NCBI GenBank assembly: GCA_000507305.1 | Contig: DF239279.1 | Coordinates: forward strand, 97,838-161,837 | From: Breviolum minutum Mf 1.05b.01 | Lineage: Eukaryota > Sar > Dinophyceae > Suessiales > Symbiodiniaceae | Length of the DNA stretch: 64,000 nt | Direction: 5' to 3' | Shown here: piece by piece, positions 22,475 to 34,304 of the stretch | Layout of the letters: each line of letters starts with the position of its first letter | Numbering within the stretch: the stretch's first letter is position 1 | The notes under the pieces: generated by a model | What the model saw: only the letters and a program-made list of their open reading frames with translations | What the model was told of the DNA's origin: nothing | Database searches by the model: none | Program-made: the position numbers and the translations under genes

Positions 22475-25400
22475 TTTTCTTCCACCATCCACACCAATTT
22501 CCACTTTTTCAATGTCCTTTCCCTTGTTGACCATCAGATCTTCCGGCACAAAGAAATTATCCCACAGAAGACAGAAATCTGCTGTCCTGGCCAATCTCAG
22601 CTGGCTTGAAGGCTTTACATGAAAATCGCACTCAGGTCACCTCATTGGTTTCATCGCAAGGAAGGTGAAGAGGTTTTCATAAGATGCCTGTCACTATCAT
22701 TTCGAATTGTCACAAGGCATATAAATATCTGTCTGCCAATGATCCATCCCAATTTGCCTTCTGTCTGGATGATTTCTTGTGAGATCTGTCATCTGTGTTG
22801 CTTACTATCAAGGTGCAATTCTTCAATATTGCGCCTTTGCTTCATCTCTTAGAGACACAATCTCATTCACGAGTGATGATGCCTTGGGTAAAACAGCTTG
22901 TCATCTTACTTTGTAATCACTCAGAAGGATGACAAAACAAAAACATCCATTGAATCTCTTAACTCATGACTATCATGCAGGATGCGCTCCACACATCACA
23001 CCTTCTCCAAATCGAGCTTTGCTTGCTCCGCACCAGGCAAGAGGCTCGAAGCGTCCTTGGAGAAACAGGGTCTGATTGAGTGGAAATGAAACAAACATGA
23101 AGAAGCTTGCAGAAAGTGGTAAGGGAATTCAAACGATCTTGCTGTGCCTGCGCCTTTGCCAACTTCATCTGTACTTCTGTCACCTACCAACATGTAAAAA
23201 TCGCGTACTCAGAATGTTGCCTACCATCTCAATGACTCAATCAGGTCTCTTTCACATGCTGCTGCACAGTGAGATATTGGTACCGTGAGCCTCTTCGTCC
23301 AGAGTCTCCAAGACATGCACGACCTTTTTCTGCCACTTTTGTATATTTTCATTTTGAAATCCAAACATGTTTGAGTTTGTGATCAAACATGGGCTGATAC
23401 AGCTTCCTATCCTTTTTGAAGCCAAGTTGCAGTCTTTGTCAACTTCGCAGTTCCCACAGCATCCTTTTCACTTGTGGGTGATGGATAGTGATGGCATCTA
23501 AAAGTCAGATCATGTCAAAGGTCCACTGGATTTGCCCGGCCGCGCCTTGGAGATAGCCCTGTCAAAGGCAACAAAAGGCCAACAGCAATGTTGTCACTTC
23601 CCGGCAACTCGATATTAGTAACATAGTCACACATCGACCCGTTGAACGGTTCATGAATTTCTAGCATAGCTTCCTACACTACTGCTTTAAATGCGAGTAG
23701 ATGTCACAGTTTTACCATGCGTTACCCAAAAAAAAACAGGTCTCTTGCTGCTTTGGACCTTTGTTGGCCAAACTTCCTTGTCTCCCCCCCCTGCCTTCGG
23801 ACATTCAGAAAACATGGCCGCAAGTCTCTGAAGAGTTGCTCTGCCTGCCAAGGTTTGGGAAGCAGCAGGTCCGTGTCTGGCAGGATGATGCAGGAAATTT
23901 GCAACCATGTCAAAATGGTAAGTACACCAAATCATCGAACCTGTACTGGCATCTGCTGGCAGAGTACCTGGCTATGCTATCCACTGATTATCTTGAACCC
24001 CTCATATACGATTGGACAAGCAGGTGCTGAAGGACTAAGAACAGCAACAGTCAACACTGGAGCCTCCAGGATGAAATGTCGTAGGTCCTTGCCTTCTGCG
24101 TCTTGAACACCTGTCATATTAATATCAAGCCAGCAACACTCATCCATTGCTGATCTTTCTGGGTGAGCTTTTACTTGGGCACAGGTGAGCCTTGTAGCTT
24201 GTCCATCTCACTCAAGTCAAATCCATCTGCTTGTCCTCTCTGCGTGCCTTCAAATGCAGTATCAACAAGACTTAAACAGATCCATCTGAACGCCTTCATG
24301 CTCTTCATCTAGGACTTTACAAGGTGTTGGACATCATCCCACATCAATACACTTGCCAGCCTCCATTCAAATAGTTTCCAGTTGCCAGGACTATTGCAAG
24401 AAAGTCTGGCAGCACCTACAAGATTCAACTCATGACTTTAGCAGCAAAATCAAAATCAGAAGCATCTTACTACAGCAAATCATCTGCGACATCGAATTTG
24501 CCTCTGAGTGTTGAAAGCATTGCGCTATGTCCAAAAGCTCCTTTCATAGACTCATACCAGCTGGACAAGGCGACATGGACAATTTGACAATGTCCGCTGT
24601 CCTCCAAAGCTTCTGAAGATGCAGCAAGTCGTTGCCTTCGTGGCAACTTTAGACCAAGGGATAGAAGCTATCTGGAATGATTCATACAGCAATTCGTTTT
24701 GATCTTCCCACCACTCACATACCCCATTCCAGAAGCATCCATTCTGTTTCTGCTGCTGCTGTTACATCTTCTGCCATGTGCAAATAAACTATAGATTATA
24801 GATATATAGATGTTGCAGGATTTGAACGACTTGTTTCAATCTCCTCCTCCATGCCTGTACGATATGTTGATGAAAAGCTATCCATGGAAGTCAAGTGGCT
24901 GAGATATCTCAAGCGAATCAAACACACAACTTCCCGGCCTGTAGCTTATGAGAAAGGATGTCAGGGCCAAACGCTCCTACACATCACAATCATCTAATAT
25001 CATCTAATAATATATGCGTATATCATTATACATAATCATAATGAGATGTTGTGAAGCTATGCTCTACATTCTGCAAATGGCGCCTGAATTCCCGGTAAAG
25101 CCGAGAGTTGATTCTTGTAACTCACCTCTTCTGGGGCATCAGACGCCTCCAGAAGCAGTTTTTCCACCTGGTCCATGGGAAGTTCCAGATTTTGACACAT
25201 TGACATCGGTCAGCTTGCCTCACCTGCTGCAGCTGTTCATGGGTACATTGGCATGGTTCAGTTCCAAATGGCTCCTTGACAGGCAAAAACGGCTAGCGTA
25301 AGTAACCCCCCGTAGCATTTCGCAACTGGCAGCCAAATCAGGTGACTTGCAAATGTGGCCTGCAAAACCTTGAGCAAATCCTCAACTTTGGGAAGTTGAC

Positions 25401-25872
25401 GCGCCAAAACTGCCCATCTCTCTTCACTCTCCTGGCGATGGCTTCATCACTGATGCTTCCAGCAGAATTGTGAGAAAGTTCCGCCTTGGCGCTTTCTTCG
25501 AACCGAAATCTGGCCTGTGAAGCAACATTGTCCAAAGCGAGAGATACGGACTTGTGGCTGTGCCAAAAAGACGTGCTTCATGGAAGATTCATCAGTTTGC
25601 ATAGATCATGCCTTTCAAACTACTTTCTGCTAGTATCTATTATTTATTGGTTTCTGAAAGTTGAATCAACTGATACATGCTGGGCACTTTGAGACATGAA
25701 TGCCATTTCCATCATTTCCATCCCAATTTCCAATGGTCTTCTCTAATGGTTGCTTCTCATATTCACCCGCCTCTTTGGCCAATCGTCGCTTCTCAGCTTC
25801 CGCAACGGCTTCCACGGAGAAGCGCGACTCCAGTTCTGCCACAGGAGCTGCGTGTGCCTGGAGCTTGACAAC
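22475..25872 (-). CDS. Multi-exon coiled-coil protein
   Basis: Exons rich in Ala, Glu, Lys, Gln and Leu follow one another on the minus strand: about 25730-25872 (VAELESRFSVEAVAEAEKRR then LAKEAGEYEKQPLEK); about 25430-25520 (ARFRFEESAKAELSHNSAG); about 25375-25437 (ESEERWAVLARQLPKVEDLL, AG-G acceptor, GT donor); about 23140-23180 (VQMKLAKAQAQQ, GA donor); about 23003-23060 (DASSLLPGAEQAKLDLEK, AG-G acceptor, GT donor); and 22480-22590 (FVPEDLMVNKGKDIEKVEIG then VDGGRKW). The heptad-like charge pattern suggests a long coiled coil, perhaps structural or cytoskeletal. The 23.2-25.3 kb part holds other candidates in competing frames (for example AEQLFRDLRPCFLNVRRQGG near 23820) that I cannot order. 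Confidence 0.6.
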
Positions 25873-26624
25873 GAGTAAATGACAATTCTGATCATTCTCG
25901 CAAGCACATATTAGGCAATATACGATTTATTTACATCAGAATTACATACAATTTAATCATATATTGTATATATGTGCACATACAACACTAATCATTAGGG
26001 GGCTTTTGTTTGGAATCTGCGTTTTCACAAGTTGGCCATGGGCTTGTACAACATGGAACTACATGGAATTCTCCAACTTGAAGTTTGCTTGAATATAGTT
26101 GCCTTTGAGCAGTCCCAAACTGACACTTAAACTACTTGACAAGATTCAGCCGCAGACATGTCACATTGTTTGAGTTTGCTCAGAACCATTCTTGAAGCAA
26201 TCCTGCCTCAACAGCATTCCATACGCTAGGGCCTCAAGCAAACCAGTCACCGGGCCCACAAGTGAAAATTCCTTTGGCAAAACATCCTAAAGCTCGCCAA
26301 GTCCAGGGCCATCTGAAACTTCAAGTTTCCTTCACGTTTCCATCTTGAATCGAAGGATATGAATGGTCAAGTACAAGATGCTTACAAGACTCAAGGGATG
26401 TGTCGAGTTTTCCCCCCAAATTGCGCCTCCAAGAGAGTGGTATCAAGGAAGGGGCGCGATGCTCCTTTCTTCGGTTCGGAGAACATTCCAAAGATTGCGG
26501 TGGCCGGTCCTGGAGTCAAATGTCAAGACACTTGAAACATCTCAGAAAGTTCCAAGTCTCAAATGTCAGAAATCAGTTTAATACGAGTATATCTAAATAT
26601 GTTTAATATCTTAATCAACAGCAT

Positions 26625-27040
26625 TCAGAAATTGTCCACCCTGAGATCCAACACCTGAGGCTCTGCAGGTGATCTGGATCGTTGCCTTTGAAATGGAGGA
26701 TCGCCCTCCTCTGAAGAGAATATCCTGAGGTCAGCATGGTGGAAGCAATCTGTCAACATTTCGGGTGGGCACTTGGAATGTCAATTAGCCCCACCTGCGC
26801 TGTGGTTCATCTAACCTTGGAGGGATTGATGGATGGATTCCTCATGTGGGAATAATGAGGATGGTATACAGCAGTGTGCAGCATGTCTGGACATGTCCAT
26901 GTATGTCTTGGATATCTTGGATATTCGTTTCTACGTCATAGCTCATGGGTGTCACAGTAATGGCGGAGAATACACCTTGATGCAATCAAGCCGCTCCCAA
27001 ATCGCTTGGAAATCTTCCAGCAAAAAGGTCTCGCCCTGTG
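26625..27040 (-). CDS. 3' end of an unidentified gene
   Basis: An exon at about 26980-27032 reads GETFLLEDFQAIWERLDCIK between an AG-G acceptor after a pyrimidine run and a GTGTAT donor. A later frame from about 26759 to a stop at 26625-26627 reads MLTDCFHHADLRIFSSEEGD then PPFQRQRSRSPAEPQVLDLR and ends DNF; the RSRSP stretch is reminiscent of SR-type linkers. Between 26,800 and 26,970 no exon is certain. Gene end assigned because the next clear coding sequence to the left starts a different, coiled-coil gene. Confidence 0.45.
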
Positions 27041-27579
27041 ACAAAGCGACGGAACAGTTACATCTCTTTGGTAACATGTAAATAATTACCATTCAGTATT
27101 GCCGATGTTGCAAACCAACCCGGCCTGGCAAAAAAAAGCCTCGAAAGTTGCATCTTTGTACCTGGCAGCAATTAAAGCTCACAAAATCTCACAAATAAAA
27201 CCCCTTGTTGTTGTTTTCACGAAAGTTTTGCCAGCAAGACAATTGGTGATGGCGAGCTAGGAGCAAATCCGCGGGCAGTAAGAAGTTGTCCCACAGCAAA
27301 CAAAATTCTGTACTCCTTCCAGGGTTTAACAAGCAGATAATTATGGATAATTGAATTGCAGTATTCTCTCCTGGGTTTCGCTTTGAAAAAGAGTGGTGTG
27401 GCTTCAGTCATGGGAGGGAATGATTGGTGAGATTGAATTCCTGATTCGATTCTATTGTATGATGTTGGCTGATATTGGGCAAACATTGCCAAATCCTTAC
27501 ACCATGTTGCACCCGTGATATATCATTCCTTACATATTGTTGCTGTATATAGGCAGCATCCATGGATGCATGCTGGCAG

Positions 27580-28797
27580 CTATTCGCTCCTGATTCCTGT
27601 GGTCTGGAACCACTTCAGCAAATCCTCATACTGCGACTTGAGAGCATCGCATCTTTGTACCACATCATCAATGGCAAGCGAAGCTGAATGAAATTCCCTT
27701 TGCAAGCGCAGCTTGACTGGATCTGTAGAATCAAGAGGATCTAAACATTCACCAAGTGTTTCTTTGACCCCAAAGTACTCACTTTGAAGAGATGAAATAG
27801 TTTCATCACATTCTTCAAGGGTCACATGAACGGATTTGCTAATCTTGTTGACTCCATCGTTATCTCTGATCACTTTCCGGCTCACATTCTGCAAGATCGG
27901 ACTCAATGCCTCTAGAAATTCGGCTGCTTGGCTGTTGAGTGAGTCAAAGAACTCCCGAAAAATCAGCTGTTGCAAATTGGAATCTGCTCCCTTAATGCCA
28001 TAAAGATCTTGAAGCAACTCCAAATCAAATGCAACAGCATCTCCAGCAGCTGTGCCTGAATTCAACCAATTGCCAGTGGATAAAATTGATCCAAGCAAGG
28101 TAGAAATCGACTCACATCGGATACTTGAAAACATGTCGTTGAGATCCTGTAAGTGTTCACTATGGACAAATACTCTCTCCCGGTAAGTTCTGACAAAATG
28201 CCAACAGCTCATGCGCTGCTGATAAGCAGGCACATTGCAAATAGCTAGCCAGTACTCTTCCAGGCGTCCTAGACTTGCATTTGGTTGGAGTTGCTGTGCA
28301 TTTTTCAATGCTTCAATATCTTTTTTTGATGGAGCCAACTGTTGCATTCGTTCCAACTCATCAAGGGCTAAGTGGTCATCTAACTCCATGAGACTCTGAC
28401 CGACTTCATCAGGAGGTGGCAAGAGTCGTAGCTCTCTTTCATGTACTGCACTGCCGACTCGAATAACTTGAACAACATCCTCTGAAAGCTCAACTTGAGG
28501 CTTCGGAGGCTGAACTTTACTGAAGCGAGCTTCAATGCTTGTTGGCAAAAGGCATGTTTCATCCTTCACCTTTTCCCATATAGCCCCAGGTTTCATATCA
28601 GAACCTAAAAGCAGTCGTCTCCACCACAAGGGTTTCATCGCCTTGGAAGGGCTAATTTCTGGCTTCGTCAAAGCCTGACCCTTTCCTTTTCCAGAAGCAC
28701 CTTTGCCTTTGCTGCCTTTGGGACCATCACCCGATTTTGTTGCAGGACCTTTCCCTTTCGATTTGGCATCCATCAGAAAATCAACAGCAAAGGGCAA
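27580..28797 (-). CDS. Formin homology 2 (FH2) domain protein, single exon
   Basis: A 405-codon uninterrupted frame, stop at 27580-27582. Formins nucleate and processively cap actin filaments through FH2. After a Gly/Lys/Ser-rich basic head (residues about 11-45, GKG repeats) comes MKPLWWRRLLLG...GAIWEKV, the FH2 lasso/linker start, and later LGSILSTGNWLNSGTAAGDA then VAFDLELLQDLYGIKG, the conserved GNYLN-type motif of the core. The C-terminal part is helical (SLQSEYFGVKETLGE). No Pro-rich FH1 segment precedes FH2 and no GTPase-binding domain is seen in this exon. The start could be the first ATG or the internal one at MDAKSKGKG. Intronless coding of this length is unusual here and may mean a retroposed copy, but no poly-A tail or leader relic is visible. 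Confidence 0.88.
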   Translation of the reverse strand: MPFAVDFLMDAKSKGKGPATKSGDGPKGSKGKGASGKGKGQALTKPEISPSKAMKPLWWRRLLLGSDMKPGAIWEKVKDETCLLPTSIEARFSKVQPPKPQVELSEDVVQVIRVGSAVHERELRLLPPPDEVGQSLMELDDHLALDELERMQQLAPSKKDIEALKNAQQLQPNASLGRLEEYWLAICNVPAYQQRMSCWHFVRTYRERVFVHSEHLQDLNDMFSSIRCESISTLLGSILSTGNWLNSGTAAGDAVAFDLELLQDLYGIKGADSNLQQLIFREFFDSLNSQAAEFLEALSPILQNVSRKVIRDNDGVNKISKSVHVTLEECDETISSLQSEYFGVKETLGECLDPLDSTDPVKLRLQREFHSASLAIDDVVQRCDALKSQYEDLLKWFQTTGIRSE

Positions 28798-29499
28798 AGG
28801 GCCATAACAACGGGTCCGAAAAGCTAATGAAGTGAATGTAACATATCAACTAAAATGGCAAAATCTAGATCCACATCAAATGCAGGAGCTGCACTAGATT
28901 TGATCATATTAAGTCCAGTAATAACATGCCAATCTTCAACTCAAGTATCTCATATTACATAAGTTACAAGTATCAAGTATACAATGAGTTCCAAAATGTT
29001 CCGAGCAATATTGCTGCGGATTGTGCGGCGTCTGAACTTCCGTATTGCACTTTGCGATCAGTCCTTCCGACTGCCTTCTTTGATACTTATTCTTGAATGA
29101 ACGTTGGCAACATTGCCAAGTAGTCAAACGTCCGATCTGATAACCTAAATGTTGAAATAAACACGGTTTGTAAAGATTCGGCTAACAACACACATCGGCA
29201 CACAAGGCATGAACAGCTCCCTTTTTGAAGCTATGATGCTGCAAAGCTGCTGCTATACCTCGCAAGCAAGTTCATGACCATGAGGTGGCCTTCACACCAC
29301 AGCCCTTCTCCCACAGCATCGAGTTTGCGACGATCCGCAGCATGACGTCTCCATATCCGGCTGAAGCCTCTTGAAAGGCAAGACCATTTACATAAGGAGT
29401 AGCAGAGAGTTCATCAACATGCAAAAATGAGTCCCACAAGTGAAGCAAAGTATGTTGACTAACAGAAATAAAATCAGACTCTGCACTTTGAATGTGCTA
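28798..29499. other. Between formin gene and DGAT2-like gene
   Basis: A+T-leaning sequence without a supported exon on either strand. It should hold the formin's 5' untranslated region and the acyltransferase's 3' region. Confidence 0.4.
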
Positions 29500-29863
29500 C
29501 TATGCCATTGCCTTGTTCTCCTCGAAGAGTTTACAAACTTCTTCGACATACCTGTCAAAACATGAGGCAAGGAATCCAACATCAATCTAAGCGGTTAAAG
29601 TTGAAAGGCATCCAACACAAACATCGGATACGCGCGCCTCGCATGGTGCTCCTGCAAGTCTTGACTTGTGTGGTCAGGCAACCTGTTCGGGAAAAAATGT
29701 CTCCCAAACGGCACTTGCTAACTTCGTGCCAGAATCAACTGCTAGCCTGGGCATTGTTACAGGTTTTCCGACCACCATGCGGATAGGGTCCGGGAATTTC
29801 ATGAAAGGCCTCAGTCGTTCAACTTTCCCAGGATAACAGTCGGTAACTGGAGCAAAGTCAATG

Positions 29864-29899
<36 letters not shown>

Positions 29900-32360
29900 G
29901 ATCATCATCATCATCATGTCGAGACTCGTCCTCATCTACAGTAGTGCTTTTGTGTGCAACTATACTTATGTACAGTGCCTTGCATGATTGTTACTAGTAG
30001 ATGTATAATTGGATATATTTGGTCTATTGCTAACTATAGAAGACGAATATAAGACTGAATATATTGAATGATTATGTCAAATGCAACCAAACCGTCCGCC
30101 GTAGCGCAAGGCCTATTCACCTCATGAGGAAACGACACTCCAGATGGCCCATACGGCATGACGAGTGCAATGCCTCAATACCAGTTTGATGACCACAGCT
30201 CACATGGTCACAAGTTCGTGGTCCAATTCTAGCGAGTTTTATTGGGCCTAGTTTGTCTTCCACAGCTCGTATTGTCTTCCTGGCCTAGTTTTCTTTGAAT
30301 CCAGGATCGAAGGCTGAAGAGAAGCTTGGACTGCTTAAACCTCGAGCTCAGGAAGTGAGAATGATATTTTCGCATATTAAACTAAGCAAGCGTTCATTGA
30401 AAGCATTGCCCTCACGTCTCATCATGTATGTCGGAGCCTTTTCAAAGCAAATCAAAGAGTACTCTCGGGCTGCGGCAATTGAGCCTCTCCAAAGACGTAT
30501 ACAGGGACAATCCTGGCATTGAATAGTGAACTCTGATGAATCATGGTGCATCCTTCTTGCAGCACAGCAAAATAGGCTTTGCCGCTAGTACAAACTTGTA
30601 ATAGTTCCAGGCTCGCCCTTTAGAAGCATTTAAAAATGAGATGGGCCGACGGCACTCCATGTTGAAGAGCCAATCGAACAAAGCCCTGGCAGGAAAAAAT
30701 GTTCAGCTTTCTTGACCATCTTGACTGATCAACTTTCTTGCGATCCACAATCATCAAATCAATAATCATATGCATATAGTTTGCTATGTTAAAATTCTTC
30801 AAACTTACTTCCTTTCATATTCTCCCCAGCTGGCTTTGCAACGGCCTCCCAATCACTCCACTCCACCAAGACATAACTCTTTTTGTTCATCAGCCTGGCG
30901 TTGCTTCAAAACCAACTCCTCCACCTGCCCGCGCCTCTGGAGGCATTCAAATCTTTGACTTGATTCACTTTGGAATGATGGTCATGATGGAACAAAGAAA
31001 TGGCAGGGCTTAGCCCGCTTAGTAGTTGGCAAAGAAAAAATGACCTGTGTTAGATGTGCTAAAAACACTGAGTTGCACACTGGGCTAGGAGTTGCTCACG
31101 CTCACCACCAGGGACTACAGACAAACTCAACCTCAAAAGAGTCAACTACGGTTGCCCTTTCAGAAAATCGGTAGAATTTGTGGATCTCCAAAAATTTCTG
31201 GCCACTTCCAGCTGTGGTTTTGTGGGCTCTCTGATAGACTGATAGACTCTGATCCTCAGGAGCTATGTGCCTGGCCCCTTGGAAAGACATCTTTTGGCAA
31301 CATCTCTGTGTGCGTCAACACCTCGGGATGGTGCATTCTGGTGCTGTAGTTGGGTTTCACTCTTGCATTGCATCACTATTTCATCAGTTTCATTCTCGAA
31401 GTTCTCACCTTCATTTGTTTACCTTTTCGTGCGAGGAACTTGACAAACAAACGGGCTAAAATCCCTTCAAAATTTTCGAGAGTCTCTCTATCTCTCTCTG
31501 GTATTCGCTTGCGACGTGTGTCATATGTAAATGTGTACGTATACAAACCAATTCTATGAAACTGAAACTATGAAACTTTGCTGCAGCGAGTCATTTCAGA
31601 ACCTTTAGGTCAGAACATCCCATCCCAAGAGCAATTTCTCGAACAATAGGCAGCTTGAAAAGCACTCCAGCCTCTGTGCAAGCCGCTCAAATATATAAAT
31701 TTCCCCAGAGATGCTGTGAACAGATTGAACAAATGCATCAAAATAATTCAAATTAGCTAAATATATCGATGCGTCATATAGAAATGCATCCAAATAACTC
31801 CAAACATCTATCCAAAATTATACAAAACATGCCACAACCACACTTGACCATGCAGTCACCTATAAAATGAATGACGCGCGGTGCAAGGAGATTGGAAATT
31901 GTCCACTCTTATGGAGTTGACATCAGAGATCCAGGACTAAGTCTGCAGCACTAAGTGCACATCGACGATGGGCCGGTAAAGCTTTCTCCAGATTTGGATG
32001 AAAGCCCTGTGACGATGGGTGCCAGATGGGTGTCTGATGGGTGGCTGAGGGGTTGAGCTGAGCTACTCCAAGCATGCAGGGATGACGGATATCACCAAAT
32101 AGTGCCCCAACGAGAGCACACCATGGGGATGAACAGCTACCTGTGGGCAATGTCTAAAAACCAATAGCCCATAGTGATTTCAACGAAGGTTGGAACTCAT
32201 CGTTGAAATGTTTTAGAATCTGAGGCCCCAACAATGCATTGATCACATTTGCGAAGCTCCTAAACACCATACCGAAAATTTGGGTCCGCCCAACAACATT
32301 TGCCGGAGAGCAAGCAAACTGCTGTATTTCAAGAAGCGAAAACCATGGTCCATTGCACAA
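29500..32360 (-). CDS. DGAT2-family acyltransferase
   Basis: Endoplasmic-reticulum acyltransferase of the DGAT2/MGAT/wax synthase group, making triacylglycerol or related esters. Exon 32087-32140 reads VAVHPHGVLSLGHYLVIS with the catalytic HPHG. Exon 30651-30685 joins an exon ending at 30512 to give GFVRLALQHGVPIVPVYVFG and then EAQLPQPESTL, the family's RKGF...VPVY-FGE block. Exon 29713-29809 reads PDPIRMVVGKPVTMPRL, matching the VVGKPI block; an 11-nt microexon (29641-29651) and exon 29500-29551 complete EHHAYVEEVCKLFEENK, ending AMA and stop. Donors are GT, GC and GA. Upstream at 32160-32330, FGMVFRSFANVINALLG may be the N-terminal membrane region. The exons near 30830-31250 (SYVLVEWSDWEAVAKPAGEN; KFLEIHKFYRFSERATVVDS) lie inside the span but do not match the family, so their place is open. 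Confidence 0.9.
29866..29925. repeat. (ATC)n microsatellite
   Basis: About sixteen ATC units with one interruption, just upstream of the VVGKP exon of the acyltransferase and probably intronic. Confidence 0.95.
31880..32086. other. Intronic part of acyltransferase gene
   Basis: Lies after the HPHG exon in the direction of transcription. The minus-strand frame contains HQTPIWHPSSQGFHPNLEKA but this competes with other frames; no exon called. Confidence 0.3.
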
Positions 32361-32455
32361 TTTGCATTAACTTGCAAAGTGATACACTGTGAAAACAAGG
32401 ATTACAACTTACAACTACAGTAATTAGAAGTACTGTGGCTGCTGCAACTCTAACT

Positions 32456-32457
32456 GC

Positions 32458-32510
<53 letters not shown>

Positions 32511-32612
32511 CCTCTACTACTACCTCTACTACTACCACTACCACCACTACCACTACTAGTACTACTACGTACTACCACTACTACGACTACGACTACGAGG
32601 ACGGCGGCGACG
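32456..32612. repeat. Compound trinucleotide array (AAC then ACT/ACC/ACG)
   Basis: About 55 bp of (AAC)n followed by about 100 bp of ACT, ACC and ACG triplets. The frames across it (poly-Val, poly-Cys or poly-Thr) are shadows of the repeat and are not genes. Confidence 0.95.
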
Positions 32613-32639
32613 ACTACTACTCCACTGAAATAGAAGTGG

Positions 32640-33330
32640 TAAACCTGTGACGACAACTGATGCCTCCATCTCAACTTTGCAGTCAATGTCGAAGAGGAGA
32701 GGTAAAACCTTAGGAAAACCACTGCCACTTGCTGTGTTCCTACGTTGAACTCAAATAACTTGAAACCTTTTTAAGTTCCAGTTGTTGACTACAATATATA
32801 CTGCAATCACTCTACCACTGGCCATGGGCGGCCGGCAAAGACTAGCATCATCTATGCATGTATTAAGTCTTTCAGTTCTACTAAATACTATTCATCTGAA
32901 CCTATGTATGGATAAAGAGCTGCAACAAGACACTCGCAAAGACCTACCCCCCGCAGATCTACAGATGCATGGCAGTTTTTCAAACCTCGACACTCAGACC
33001 CCTGCAGCATTCCAGAAACGCTGGGCCACAGCTAACAGAGTCAAGCTTCGACCTGAAAGTGTCTGTCCAAAAGTAAGGGCTAACCGATTCTGTGAAATTG
33101 TGAAATCATCAAGCCAACCTGCAATTACTTAGTTGCTACAATTCTGCAGAAAGAAATCAGTGCAAATCTTAGGATCCAGGGGCACCGGCGACTGTCAGGC
33201 TTTCGTTCGTCTCCATTGAGGATGCTCAACAAATATCCCACCACAAAGCCTCAAAAGGAGTTGACTCAGTATTGAAGCAAAATGACAAGAGGCATTGGAA
33301 GCATCTAAGTAAACTTCAATCTAAATTTAC
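32640..33330. other. Stretch without a supported gene
   Basis: A plus-strand frame at 32782-33132 is open but has no splice or family support. I call nothing here. Confidence 0.3.
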
Positions 33331-33399
33331 AGATGTGCTATGGCTGTTGTGTGATGTTGCGTGTGTGTGCTTATCCCACTGAGAGTGTGTCTACAGGTG

Positions 33400-34010
33400 A
33401 TTCGGCTGGAAAGGGCGGATGGCCACCGCAGCCTTGGAATCATTTCAGCATTGTTCACGTCACGAGGAGATCTCTCAGCTGAGCATCGTGCAGGGAAAGT
33501 ACCACAAAGGTGGTGGCACTTGCCAAAGAGCTGCGTAGCAGCACAGATTTTGTTCCAGCCTTGGAAATGACCAAGTGGAACTAGTGAAGATGGTCCTTTG
33601 GACAATACCTAGCTGAAAATGAAAAGCTCAGCTTCTGGCAGACCGTGCCATTGGAGTATGGTCACTGGTTTGAATTTGGTTTTCCAATATGTGATGGCTG
33701 ATTGTCAAAATGGCTGGGTTGTTCATCATATTCAGCGATGTTGGTTGGGATGCATGATCATCCTGGCTGATGCCTTGTGTGTGAAAAAGTGCAAACATTT
33801 GGGTTCTATGTTCGAAGATGTTCAAGCTGGGTGCTTCTGTCCATGCGTCGTCCCTTCCATTTGAATGAATCATCTACAGTGCGTGTCAATTTATGGAGGT
33901 ACTCATCTGTGGCATTTAAATCCATAGAGATCACAATATGTCTGCAGAGTGCTGAGTTGGCTTCCACATCAAATGGTGCAAACTGTCCTTTGGCACCTGG
34001 TCTCAAAATG
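33400..34010 (-). CDS. Exons of an unidentified gene
   Basis: Exon at about 33860-34006 reads PGAKGQFAPFDVEANSALCR then HIVISMDLNATDEYLHKL, and exon at about 33455-33530 reads SLASATTFVVLSLHDAQLRD, ending LLVT. Both have strong coding composition on the minus strand. No family recognised. The gene would continue to the right, where a plus-strand ORF now lies. Confidence 0.45.
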
Positions 34011-34304
34011 TCTCAAATATAGCTTCTCTATAGTCACACTTGCGCTTCGAGATTCGAGGTCAATCAAAACATGTCAATGATCTTTCCTAGCTCCTATAGC
34101 AATCGCTTCTGAGTTTTTGATCTCTGGATCCAACCAATGTTCACAGTTTCGGTGTCTGCCATCTTGACCATAGTGACATAGTGACCATAACGTGCGTAAG
34201 CTTGTCAAGTTGTCATGAATTTTGGCCACAATCTTCGCCAACGCCTGACTTGATGTTTCAGCCTCAGCCGGTGATGTCCGGGGATGTCTGGTGGGCTTGA
34301 AGAC

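Noticed and set aside
32329..32728. Poly-Val, poly-Cys and poly-Thr open frames
   Set aside because: They are the six-frame readings of a trinucleotide microsatellite.
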